The translations under genes and the position numbers were made by a program. From Chromohalobacter canadensis (lineage in GTDB: Bacteria > Pseudomonadota > Gammaproteobacteria > Pseudomonadales > Halomonadaceae), in NCBI RefSeq assembly GCF_029544075.1, contig NZ_JAJQJH010000003.1:186001-250000 (forward strand): DNA of 64,000 nucleotides. Direction: 5' to 3'. The notes under the pieces are model-generated. The model worked only from the letters and a program-made list of their open reading frames with translations. It searched no databases and had not been told where the DNA came from. How positions within the stretch are numbered: position 1 is the first letter of the stretch; the number at the start of each line of letters is the position of its first letter. Positions 16,544-25,025 of this stretch are shown here, piece after piece.

Positions 16544-17431
16544 ATGTCCAATGTAGTGCTGAGTCGGGCGCGTATGCCGACAACGCTCGAGATCGCAGTG
16601 ACTGACGAGTACGGTCAGCGTCGTCAGCAGGCGATCGCTGCCGAGCGCGCCTTGACGGTGTACTTGAACCGTCAGGAGATCGTCACCCTGATGACGCTGG
16701 GTGCTGAACCGGAAGCGCTGGTGCTGGGCTATCTGCGTAACCAGGGACTCTTGGCGCGTGCCGAGGATGTCGAAGCACTGCAGGTCGACTGGGACGTCGA
16801 GGCCGCCGCGGTCGTGACACGCGCCTTGCCTGAAGATCTTGACGCGCGCCTGGCTCAGCGAACCGTGACCACCGGCTGTGGGCAGGGAACGGTCTTCGGA
16901 CGCCTACTCGATGCCACCGATCTGCAACCGCTACCGTGCGCACCGTTATCCCAGGCGGTGCTGTATCGCATGCTCGACAACCTGGGGCAGTTCAACGAGA
17001 CCTATCGCAATGCCGGAGCCGTGCATGGCTGCGCGCTATGCCGTCAGGATTGCGTGCTGGGCTTCGTGGAAGACGTGGGGCGCCATAATGCGGTGGATAC
17101 GCTGGCCGGTCGTCAATGGCTGGCGGCATTGGGAGAAGGTGTGCCGGAGGACACCGAACTGGCGACGGCGGATATTTTCTATACCACGGGGCGCCTGACG
17201 TCCGAAATGGTGCTCAAGGTCGCGCAGATGGGGATCAGCGTGCTGGTCTCGCGTTCGGGCATGACGCAGAAAGGCGTGGAGCTGGCGCAGCGTTTCGGCG
17301 TGCTGCTGGTGGCGCGGGCCAAGGGGCGCCATTTTCAGGTCGTCGACGAACAGGCGCGCCTGGTGCTGGATGCCATGCCGGCGCCACGCCCGGGGGACAA
17401 AGCGGTATCTCGGCATAAGGGCACCTTATGA
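16544..17431 (+). CDS. fdhD: Sulfur carrier FdhD
   Basis: A 295-residue FdhD protein. In E. coli FdhD transfers sulfur from IscS to the Mo-bis-MGD cofactor, activating formate dehydrogenase. Start at ATG 16544 with GGAGGTGA. EDVGRHNAVD (176-185) and YTTGRLTSEMVLK (213-225) are clear family marks. At the place where most FdhD have a Cys-x-x-Cys pair, this protein has Cys112-Gly-Gln-Gly, so one Cys is missing; three other Cys (163, 166, 170) lie together elsewhere. It overlaps the next gene by four bases. Confidence 0.92.
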   Translation: MSNVVLSRARMPTTLEIAVTDEYGQRRQQAIAAERALTVYLNRQEIVTLMTLGAEPEALVLGYLRNQGLLARAEDVEALQVDWDVEAAAVVTRALPEDLDARLAQRTVTTGCGQGTVFGRLLDATDLQPLPCAPLSQAVLYRMLDNLGQFNETYRNAGAVHGCALCRQDCVLGFVEDVGRHNAVDTLAGRQWLAALGEGVPEDTELATADIFYTTGRLTSEMVLKVAQMGISVLVSRSGMTQKGVELAQRFGVLLVARAKGRHFQVVDEQARLVLDAMPAPRPGDKAVSRHKGTL

Positions 17432-18351
17432 GCGATTCATCCTCTACGTCGCCGTTTCTCAACGTGCATCAGGTCGCCGAGCTTCTGCATCTCAACGAGA
17501 AGAAGGTTTATCAGTTGGCCAGCGATGGCGCCATTCCCTCTACCAAGGTGACCGGTAAATGGCTATTCCCTCGACGCTTGGTCGAGCAGTGGATCCTCGA
17601 GTCCTGTCATCATGGGGTGCTGGCCGATCGTCTGATGGTGACCGGCAGTGACGACCCATTGCTCTCTGCGCTGATCATGCGACTCAATCAGCAGCAGCAA
17701 GGGCATGCTTTCTATGGTTATAGCGTGACCGGGACGCAACTGGGTTTGTCGCTGCTCTCGCAAGGCCGTGCCGATGTGTGTGCCATTCATTGGGGGCGGG
17801 CCGAGGAGAGCGAGTTGCGCCATCCCGCCTTGGTGAGAAGCCATAGCGGCTATCGTCATTGGGTGCTGGTGCGGCTGTTCCGCCGCAGCCAGGGGTTGAT
17901 CATCCGGCCCGAGGACCGACACCAGCCTCACGACCCCTCGGGGCTTTTCGGTGCCAATCGGCGCTGGGCGATCCGCCAGGAAGGGGCAGGATCGCAGCGC
18001 TTCCTCAAGGAATGGTTGGCGGGGCATCAGTTACGACTCGATCAGCTTAACACCCAGGTCGTCGCGTATAGCGAGCGCGAGGTTGCTTCGCTCATCGCGC
18101 GTCACGAAGCCGATATCGGCCCGGGAACGCTGTCGGCGGCCAATGAATTCGGTTTAGGCTTCATTCCCATCACCGAGGAGGCGTTCGATCTGGTGACGCC
18201 GCGTAACGTGTATTTCCGGTCGCTATTGCAACAGATGTTCGATTATCTACACAGTGCCGCCGGCTTAACTCTGGCCCAGTCACTGGGCGGCTACACGCTC
18301 GAGGAATGCGGCAAGTTGTTGTGGCGGGGGGACGACGTCCAGCATACCTAG
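17428..18351 (+). CDS. HTH/periplasmic-binding-like regulator
   Basis: A 307-residue protein made of an excisionase-type helix-turn-helix (about residues 8-60: LNVHQVAELLHLNEKKVYQLASDG then KVTGKWLFP) fused to a PBP-like domain of the PF12727 type (about 85-290). Proteins of this form are ligand-sensing regulators, often near molybdoenzyme genes, where the ligand may be molybdate or a substrate. It overlaps fdhD by ATGA, so it is very probably coexpressed with it and may control the fdh genes. Ligand and target are inferred only. Confidence 0.8.
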   Translation: MSDSSSTSPFLNVHQVAELLHLNEKKVYQLASDGAIPSTKVTGKWLFPRRLVEQWILESCHHGVLADRLMVTGSDDPLLSALIMRLNQQQQGHAFYGYSVTGTQLGLSLLSQGRADVCAIHWGRAEESELRHPALVRSHSGYRHWVLVRLFRRSQGLIIRPEDRHQPHDPSGLFGANRRWAIRQEGAGSQRFLKEWLAGHQLRLDQLNTQVVAYSEREVASLIARHEADIGPGTLSAANEFGLGFIPITEEAFDLVTPRNVYFRSLLQQMFDYLHSAAGLTLAQSLGGYTLEECGKLLWRGDDVQHT

Positions 18352-18495
18352 CCTCTCTACTGTGCTTATCGTCATGGCGTGGAAAAAACGGACATTGCTT
18401 CGTGTCCTGGGTTGTCTCGGTTCCCGTGGTCCATTATCTTCCCCGATTGGTGTGCATTATATGAAACAAATGCTGCTTTCTGGACGCAAGATACC

Positions 18496-18516
18496 TGCAC
18501 TCTAAACATAAGTGCA
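18496..18516. promoter_or_regulatory. Inverted repeat upstream of the APC permease
   Basis: TGCACT (18496-18501), 9-bp spacer, AGTGCA (18511-18516): perfect arms, 38 bp before the permease start. Candidate operator; an imperfect related repeat (GCATT, 10 bp, AATGC) lies just upstream. Confidence 0.35.
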
Positions 18517-18553
18517 TTCTCAACAATACCGCTTTCAATAAACGAGTATCGTG

Positions 18554-20002
18554 ATGAATCGAACAACGACTTCCCATGGGGCAAGTGAACTGACGCGCGT
18601 GCTGGCGCGCAAGGATGTGCTCGCATTGGCGTTCGGCGCCATGGTCGGGTGGGGCTGGATCGTCATGACCGGCAACTGGATCCAGTCGGCAGGAAGTCTA
18701 GGGGCCATCCTGGCCTTTGTCATCGGCGGCATTGCCATCGTGTTGGTGGGCTTGACGTACGCTGAGCTGGCCTCAGCCATGCCTCAGGTCGGCGGCGAAC
18801 ACGTATACAGTTATCACGCTTTAGGGCATTTCGCCTCGTTTCTCTGCACTTGGAGCATCGTGCTGGGCTACATGAGCGTGGTGTCGTTTGAGGCAGTGGC
18901 GTTGCCCACGGTGTTCGAGAATCTGTTCCCCGGTTATGCCGTTGGCCATCTGTGGACGATTGCCGGCTGGGAGGTCGAAGCTACCTGGGTGACAGTTGGC
19001 GTTATTGGCTCATTGGTCATGATGGCGATCAATTACATCGGTATTCGTACGGCGGCGCTGGTGCAAAAGCTGGTGACTGTGCTGATTCTGGTCGTGGGAG
19101 TAATGTTTATTACGGGCGCACTCTTCACCGGCGAGGCCGTCCACATGGAGCCGTTGTTCAACGTCGAGAACGGTCTTGTGGGCGGCATCATGACGGTCAT
19201 GATCATGGTACCGTTCATGTTCGTGGGCTTCGACGTGATTCCCCAGGCGGCGGAGGAAATCAATTTGCCGTTTCGCGATATCGGCAAGGTGCTGATGATC
19301 TCGGTCATCTTGGCGGTATTCTGGTATGCATTGATCATTCTGGGCACATCGCTGATGCTAGACCCGGAGGCGCTGGAAGGGTCCACGCTGGCGGTGCCGG
19401 ATGCCATGCAGGCCGTCTTCTCGGCGCCCTGGGCCGGCAAGTTAATGGTGCTGGCGGGGATCGCGGGCATCATCACGAGCTGGAACGCCTTTTACATCGG
19501 CGGCTCCCGTGCCGTTTATGCCTTGGCGCACGCGGGTATGCTGCCGGCGTTTCTGGGCAAGTTGCATCCGCGCTACAAGACGCCCAGCAACGCGGTGGTC
19601 ATGATCGGGGCGGTGTCGTGCCTGGCGCCGTTCTTCGGCCGTCCGATGCTGGTCTGGCTCGTCGATGCCGGGGGATTGGGCATCGTCATTGCATATCTCT
19701 TCGTGGCGCTGTCGTTTGTGGTGATGCGTTATAAGAACGCTGATATGTCGCGTCCCTTCAAAGTGCCTTATGGCAAGTTGGTCGGCATCGTTGCGGTGGC
19801 GTTGTCGTTGGGGATGGTGAGTCTCTATTTACCGGGCAGCCCCTCGGCGTTGTTGCCGATTGAGTGGGTCGTCTTCGGAGCCTGGATGCTGCTGGGGCTG
19901 GCGATGTATCTATGGTCGCGCAAGCGCTACGGGGTGGCATACAGCGATCGCATGATGGCACGCGAACTATCCGGTGATAGTGCGGTGAAAGACATCGACT
20001 GA
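18554..20002 (+). CDS. APC-family amino acid/amine permease
   Basis: A 482-residue, about 12-helix transporter of the APC superfamily. The N-terminal helix FGAMVGWGWIVMTGNWIQSAGS carries the family's Gly-rich substrate-binding break. Substrate cannot be read from the sequence. The start could be GTG 18551 or ATG 18554; neither has a good ribosome-binding site. The gene faces a cupin-type regulator across a bidirectional terminator, and further on a deacetylase-like gene, a mix also seen around polyamine genes. Polyamine, ethanolamine or amino-acid uptake are all possible. Confidence 0.8.
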   Translation: MNRTTTSHGASELTRVLARKDVLALAFGAMVGWGWIVMTGNWIQSAGSLGAILAFVIGGIAIVLVGLTYAELASAMPQVGGEHVYSYHALGHFASFLCTWSIVLGYMSVVSFEAVALPTVFENLFPGYAVGHLWTIAGWEVEATWVTVGVIGSLVMMAINYIGIRTAALVQKLVTVLILVVGVMFITGALFTGEAVHMEPLFNVENGLVGGIMTVMIMVPFMFVGFDVIPQAAEEINLPFRDIGKVLMISVILAVFWYALIILGTSLMLDPEALEGSTLAVPDAMQAVFSAPWAGKLMVLAGIAGIITSWNAFYIGGSRAVYALAHAGMLPAFLGKLHPRYKTPSNAVVMIGAVSCLAPFFGRPMLVWLVDAGGLGIVIAYLFVALSFVVMRYKNADMSRPFKVPYGKLVGIVAVALSLGMVSLYLPGSPSALLPIEWVVFGAWMLLGLAMYLWSRKRYGVAYSDRMMARELSGDSAVKDID

Positions 20003-20032
20003 ATGTCGCCGAGTGCGACGTGTAGCGATGAC

Positions 20033-20061
20033 AAGACGCCCGGCTCAAGGCCGGGCGTCTT
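20033..20061. terminator. Bidirectional terminator
   Basis: A 12-bp perfect stem (AAGACGCCCGGC at 20033-20044 with GCCGGGCGTCTT at 20050-20061) and 5-nt loop between the converging permease and regulator genes. Confidence 0.75.
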
Positions 20062-20064
20062 GCG

Positions 20065-20697
20065 TTACGCGTTCTCGCCGCGCGTGCATACGGAGAGCAC
20101 TACGGCGTCTGATTCGCTGACCGACACCAGGGCATGGCCCATGTCGCTGTCGAAATAGATACTGTCGCCGTGGGTCAGGCGCAGCGGTTCATAGAACTCG
20201 GTGTATAGCAGGATATCGCCGTCGAGCACCATCAGGAATTCCTCGCCGTCATGGCGTACCCACTCTTGGAATTCATCGAAGCTACGGGCGCGAACGATGG
20301 TTTTGAAGGGAATCATCCGCTTCTGTGCCAGCTGCCACGATAACAGCTCATGCTCATAGGTAGGCGTGGGGTGTTGTTGGCCTTCGCCGACACGTGTCAG
20401 GTCTCGGCGACCGAGTGTATGTGACTGCGGCTTGGGCGGCGTCAGCAGTTGCGGCAGATCGATTCCGAGGCCGCCGATAAGTTTCTGCACGGCGCTGAAG
20501 GTTGGCGAGATCTGATCGTTCTCGATCTTGGATAGCGTCGAACGCGCTAAGCCGGTACGTTGGCTGACATCTTCCAAGGTCCAGTGGTTGGACAGGCGAA
20601 TTTCCTTGAGGCGCTCACCCAGACGTAGCGGCTCGACGAACGCTTTGCGTCCAGAGGCGATGCGCAGGGCGGCGTCGCTATCGGTTTGGGTAGCCAT
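20065..20697 (-). CDS. XRE-cupin transcriptional regulator
   Basis: A 210-residue PuuR/SutR-type regulator with an N-terminal XRE helix-turn-helix (about residues 27-82: LGERLKEIRLSNHWTLEDV, then ARSTLSKIENDQISPTF) and a C-terminal cupin (about 130-205). Cupin sensors of this kind bind small ligands such as polyamines or amino acids. The start at 20697 has GTGGAG; a longer frame adds 16 residues. A GGAAA-N5-TTTCC repeat lies just upstream of the start, as expected for autoregulation. Probable targets are this gene, the permease or the deacetylase. Confidence 0.85.
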   Translation of the reverse strand: MATQTDSDAALRIASGRKAFVEPLRLGERLKEIRLSNHWTLEDVSQRTGLARSTLSKIENDQISPTFSAVQKLIGGLGIDLPQLLTPPKPQSHTLGRRDLTRVGEGQQHPTPTYEHELLSWQLAQKRMIPFKTIVRARSFDEFQEWVRHDGEEFLMVLDGDILLYTEFYEPLRLTHGDSIYFDSDMGHALVSVSESDAVVLSVCTRGENA

Positions 20698-20710
20698 GAG
20701 CTCCACAATA

Positions 20711-20725
20711 GGAAATAAAGTTTCC
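20711..20725. promoter_or_regulatory. Inverted repeat at the cupin regulator promoter
   Basis: GGAAA (20711-20715), 5-bp spacer, TTTCC (20721-20725), 14 bp before the regulator start. Candidate self-operator. Confidence 0.4.
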
Positions 20726-20781
20726 GTTAGGATACCACAGCCCAATGGGCGCGGGGCGAGTCGGACGTCGTTCGGAGGCGC

Positions 20782-21720
20782 TCACGGGTCGCCTAGAGGA
20801 AAGCCCAGTAGCGCCTTGAGATGTGCCTCGACACTGGTCCCCAAAGCATCCAGATGGTAGCCCCCCTCGAGTACCGATACTAAGCGTCCTTCGGCGTATA
20901 CACGGGCGATATCCAGGGCGAGCTGCGTTACCCAGAAGTAATCGGGCTCGAGGAGGTTAAGGTCCGCCATGGGGTCGTCGCGGTGCGCATCGAAGCCCGC
21001 CGAAAGCATGATCAACTGTGGTTTGAAGGCTTGCAGGGCGGGAAGCCAATGTGTTTCCACGCCGCGTCGGAACGCTGTGCCGTCGCTGCCGGCCATCAAG
21101 GGCGTGTTGACGATGTTGTCCCATGTGCCGTTCATATAGCGCCAAGGGTAGAAGGGCGTTTGGAAGCTCGAGCAGACTAGAACGCCGGGGTCGTCCTTGA
21201 AGATATCGACCGTGCCGTTGCCCTGGTGGACGTCGAAATCCAGCACGGCGATGCGCTCGACGCCATAACGCTGGCGGGCATGGGCCACCCCGATGGCGAC
21301 GTTGTTATAGAAGCAAAAGCCCATCGCTGAGCTGCGCTCGGCATGATGCCCGGGGGGGCGCACGGCGCAGAAGACGTTATCCGCCTGGTGACGAAAGACC
21401 TGGTCCACGCCACGTACGACCGCGCCGGCGGCGACACGTGCGGCGGCCAGCGTGCCTTGGTTCATGTGGGTCTCGCCGTCCAGTTCGCTCAAGCCTTCCT
21501 GTGGGGCGTGAGCCTCGAGCATCTCCAGATACTGCGGACAATGCGCAAGGGCGAGCGTCTGCGCTTTTACCGGCTGCGCTTCGGATTGCATGGTATGCGT
21601 CAAGACACCGCTCAAGGCCAAGCGTGCGCGTATGGCTTCAAGGCGCTTGGGGCTCTCGGGATGGTTCGGCCCCATGAAATGCTGCATGCAATCGGGGTGG
21701 GTGATATACGCAGTGATCAT
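20782..21720 (-). CDS. Histone-deacetylase family zinc amidohydrolase
   Basis: A 312-residue class II-like HDAC superfamily enzyme, which removes acetyl groups from protein lysines or polyamines. Motifs: RPPGHHAE with the catalytic His pair (125-126), DFDVHQGNGT with zinc ligands Asp163 and His165, and SAGFDAHRDDP holding a third Asp. The start at 21720 has GGAG; an upstream extension is not supported. It is transcribed divergently from a fused acyl-CoA synthetase/GNAT gene 207 bp away. Substrate, lysine or polyamine, cannot be told from the sequence. Confidence 0.88.
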   Translation of the reverse strand: MITAYITHPDCMQHFMGPNHPESPKRLEAIRARLALSGVLTHTMQSEAQPVKAQTLALAHCPQYLEMLEAHAPQEGLSELDGETHMNQGTLAAARVAAGAVVRGVDQVFRHQADNVFCAVRPPGHHAERSSAMGFCFYNNVAIGVAHARQRYGVERIAVLDFDVHQGNGTVDIFKDDPGVLVCSSFQTPFYPWRYMNGTWDNIVNTPLMAGSDGTAFRRGVETHWLPALQAFKPQLIMLSAGFDAHRDDPMADLNLLEPDYFWVTQLALDIARVYAEGRLVSVLEGGYHLDALGTSVEAHLKALLGFPLGDP

Positions 21721-21927
21721 GGGAACTCCATCCAGAGGATGTCTATCGGCTGAGACGATGGGCGCATGCTGTCCGCGGAGGACCTTAAGGCCTGATAGGA
21801 TGTGAGAACAGTGCCTATAGGTCGAACGATGCCACGTCACTGCGGCCATGACGAGAGGCCTGCGTTGAGTTTAGGCCGCCTGGGCGGTTGGTGAGCGGCA
21901 AAGTCGGATCAAGCGGGAGAGATTGCT

Positions 21928-24675
21928 GTGGGAACGCGTTTTCTGCGTCACTTCTTCGAGCCACATAGCGTGGCAGTAATCGGCGCTTCGGAAAAGCCGC
22001 ATTCAATGGGCGGTATGGTGCTTGGCAATCTGCTTGAGGCGGGATTTTCCGGCACTCTTTGGGCGGTGAACCCGCGCGGTTATGACACGGTCTACGGCGT
22101 CACCTGCGTAAAGCGTATTGCGGATTTGCCCGCCGTGCCGGATCTGGCGATCCTCTGCAATCCGGTAGAAGGCGTGCCGCGGAGCATCGAGGCACTGGGC
22201 AAGTTGGGCGCGCGCGCGGCCTTGGTGCTGTCGGGGGGCTCATATCTCGACGATCGAACACAGGATGGCGGTTCGCTTCGAGAGCGTATGCTCAAGGCTG
22301 CGCTGCGCTCGGGAATCCGCGTGTTGGGGCCGGAGTGTCTGGGGATCGTGGTGCCCGGCAGCAAGCTCAACGCCACGTATGCCAGCCAGCCGATCAAGGC
22401 GGGACGTGTCGCCTATCTAGGGCAGTCGGGGATGCTCGGCAATGCCATGATCGACTGGGCCGCGGGCCGCGACATCGGCTTTTCGCATTTGGTGACATTG
22501 GGCGACAGCGTTGACGTGATGCTGTCCGACCTAATGGATTACATCAACCAATACTCGCCGACACGTGCCTTGCTGCTGCATCTGGAACGAGTACACGATG
22601 CGCAGCATTTCATGACTGCGTTGCGTGATGCCTCACGACACCGGTTGGTGTTGGCAATCAAGAGCGGACGCTCGGTTCAGTCGACACTCACCCATGAACC
22701 GCAGACGCCAGGGATCGATAATCGCGACGTGGTGTTTGATGCAGCGCTGGCGCGCGCAGGGGTCGTGCGCGTGGATGATTCCGATGAGTTGTTCGATGCA
22801 TTGGAAACACTGACGCGCATGCGTCCGTTGCGTGGTGACCGCTTGGCCATCGTGGCGAATGGTCTGGGACCGGCGCTCTTGGCGATCGACAAGCTGGTGA
22901 TCGCGGGGGGCAAGCTGGCGGAATTAACCGACGTTACCCGCGATGCACTGGTGCAGGGGGAGTTCGATGTCAGCTTGCCGGGGCGTAACCCTGTCGATTT
23001 GGGCGGTAACGCCTCGCCTGAGCGGTTCGTCGATGCGTTGGAAATTGTGGCGGCCGATGCCAACGTGGACGCCGTACTGGTGGTACACGCACCGACTCGT
23101 CTGGCGCCTTCCAAAATGACGGCCGAGGCGTTGATCGCCAACCGCAAACGCTTCAAACGCAACCTGCTTACCAGTTGGATGGGGCTCGAGGAAGCGCTCA
23201 AGGCACGCCATGAGTGCAATTTGGCGGGTATCCCCACCTATATCTCCCCAGAGAAAGCGGTCAAGGCTTTCATGCACATGGTCGACTATCAGCGTGTGCA
23301 GACGCTCCTGCAGGAAACGCCGCCAAGCTTGCCTTTTACCACACAACCCGACATTCGCGCCCGCTGCCATCGGTTGATCGCCTCGGCCAAGCAGCGTGAA
23401 CGTGATCGCCTGACACATCAGGAAACCGCCGAGGTACTGGCCGCCTATGGCATACCGTCGGCACCGAGCAAGTATGTCTTCGGCCCCGAGGAAGCGCTTC
23501 AAGCGGCGCGGGACATCGAAGGTCCCATGGCACTGAAGATCGTGCATGCAAATAACTGCGTGCCGTTTCGCTACCGCAAGCACCCCCATAAGCTCTCTGC
23601 GGGCTTGCTGCAAGACCTCGAGACACCGGAGCAGGTGGCCGATGGTGTGCGGCGCCTGGGGGACAAAGTCCGCGAAAAATTCCCCGAAAGCCCAATTTTC
23701 AGCTATTGCCTGCAACGTATGCAGCGCGGCAAGGCGTCGATGCAGCTCTGTGCGGGCATTACGCGTGACCCGGTGTTCGGTCCGATCATTGTCTTCGGTA
23801 TTGGCGGTTACAAGATCAATGTGCTGGCGGATCGTCAGGTGGCCTTGCCGCCCCTGAACATGACCCTGGCCAATGAGTTGGTATCGCGTACGCACGCGTA
23901 CCGCCTGATCCGTGAGCACGCCGCCGACCCCGAACAAGACGTCGAGCGCCTTTGCGAATTACTAGTCAAGCTCTCGCAGATGGCGTCGGATTTGCCTGAA
24001 CTCCAGGGGTTGGAGCTCAATCCGCTATTGCTCAACCGCGATGGTGTCGTGGCGGTGGACTTTGCCATGGACCTGGGGCAGCCCGCGCGTCATGCGATCA
24101 TGCCGTACCCCGAGGAACTTCGTGAATGGCGGGCGTTGGGCAATGGCATGGATGTCGAAGTGCGCCCGATTCGGGGGGAGGACGCGCCGCTGATTACGCT
24201 ATTCCACGAGCAGCTCTCCGAAGAAAGCATTCGATTTCGTTATTTCCACCACAAGGCGGATCTGACCCAGCGCGACTTGGCCGTACTGGCACAGATCAAT
24301 TACGACCGTCAAATGGCCTTCATCGCCGAGCATGCGCGACCCGATGGCAGTAAGGAAATGCTGGGTGTAGTGCGTGTGTGGAACGATCCGGACAACATCC
24401 GCACGGAATTTTCCGTGATCATTCGCGATGATCTCCACGGGCATGGCCTCGGTAGCCTGCTAATGGAAAAGATGATCCGTTACTGCAAGGGCCTCGGCAT
24501 CCTCGAGATGGTCGGCACGGTGATGCTCGACAATCAGCCTATGCGCGCATTGCTGAAACACCTGGGCTTCAGTTTCCGCTATAACATGGAAGAACAGGTG
24601 GTCGAGGCCTCCTTGCGGCTCAACGAGCCAAGCAACGATTGGCAGCGTCACCGTCTGGAGAGTTCGACGGACTAA
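21928..24675 (+). CDS. NDP-forming acyl-CoA synthetase/GNAT fusion (Pat-like)
   Basis: A 915-residue protein homologous to the Pat/PatZ/YfiQ protein acetyltransferases. Order of domains: CoA-binding (about 10-105, VAVIGASEKPHSMGG), succinyl-CoA-ligase-like (about 150-290 and 300-460), ATP-grasp (about 490-700), and a GNAT acetyltransferase (about 735-890). Enzymes of this form acetylate acetyl-CoA synthetase and other proteins. The start is GTG at 21928, with GGGAGAG upstream. Divergent from an HDAC-like gene. Confidence 0.92.
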   Translation: MGTRFLRHFFEPHSVAVIGASEKPHSMGGMVLGNLLEAGFSGTLWAVNPRGYDTVYGVTCVKRIADLPAVPDLAILCNPVEGVPRSIEALGKLGARAALVLSGGSYLDDRTQDGGSLRERMLKAALRSGIRVLGPECLGIVVPGSKLNATYASQPIKAGRVAYLGQSGMLGNAMIDWAAGRDIGFSHLVTLGDSVDVMLSDLMDYINQYSPTRALLLHLERVHDAQHFMTALRDASRHRLVLAIKSGRSVQSTLTHEPQTPGIDNRDVVFDAALARAGVVRVDDSDELFDALETLTRMRPLRGDRLAIVANGLGPALLAIDKLVIAGGKLAELTDVTRDALVQGEFDVSLPGRNPVDLGGNASPERFVDALEIVAADANVDAVLVVHAPTRLAPSKMTAEALIANRKRFKRNLLTSWMGLEEALKARHECNLAGIPTYISPEKAVKAFMHMVDYQRVQTLLQETPPSLPFTTQPDIRARCHRLIASAKQRERDRLTHQETAEVLAAYGIPSAPSKYVFGPEEALQAARDIEGPMALKIVHANNCVPFRYRKHPHKLSAGLLQDLETPEQVADGVRRLGDKVREKFPESPIFSYCLQRMQRGKASMQLCAGITRDPVFGPIIVFGIGGYKINVLADRQVALPPLNMTLANELVSRTHAYRLIREHAADPEQDVERLCELLVKLSQMASDLPELQGLELNPLLLNRDGVVAVDFAMDLGQPARHAIMPYPEELREWRALGNGMDVEVRPIRGEDAPLITLFHEQLSEESIRFRYFHHKADLTQRDLAVLAQINYDRQMAFIAEHARPDGSKEMLGVVRVWNDPDNIRTEFSVIIRDDLHGHGLGSLLMEKMIRYCKGLGILEMVGTVMLDNQPMRALLKHLGFSFRYNMEEQVVEASLRLNEPSNDWQRHRLESSTD

Positions 24676-25025
24676 GGCTTCTTGGCTTATTCCCCGATGT
24701 CGCGGTGAAGCCGTTGAAGGTCGGCTTCGTCGCTTGTAGAGCTCGGCGATCGAGTATGATCGAGGCGCCTGGCGGCGCGTGCCGGGTTATTGAACCATGG
24801 ATCAATCATCAGCTGTTTTTATTTGAAGCAATATCAATAAGTAGGTATGATTCGATACGAAACATAACGAAATTTTATCTTCATGATCATCTCTTATCAT
24901 CTCCATGACCATAATAAGAGCCAGGAGACTGACCCGCCAGATACTCACAACGTGACAACGTGACATTGCTGAGCGCTCTTGCTTCGCAAGGGCATGGCGA
25001 CGACTTGACCAAAGCAGGCAAGCCT
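24676..25025. other. Intergenic 350 bp upstream of proV
   Basis: No gene seen. The left part holds a weak hairpin after the acetyltransferase gene (GAAGCCG and CGGCTTC around 24707-24728). The right part is AT-rich and contains the proV promoter described below, plus short direct repeats (ATCATCTC twice, ACAACGTG twice). The transcribed leader would be about 165 nt. Confidence 0.6.
24823..24851 (+). promoter_or_regulatory. Predicted sigma-70 promoter of proVWX
   Basis: TTGAAG (24823-24828), 17-bp spacer, TATGAT (24846-24851) in AT-rich DNA ahead of proV. Confidence 0.55.

Noticed and set aside
22924-23937. 337-codon minus-strand ORF opposite the acetyltransferase fusion
   Set aside because: Opposite a 915-residue gene with clear domains; no family resemblance.
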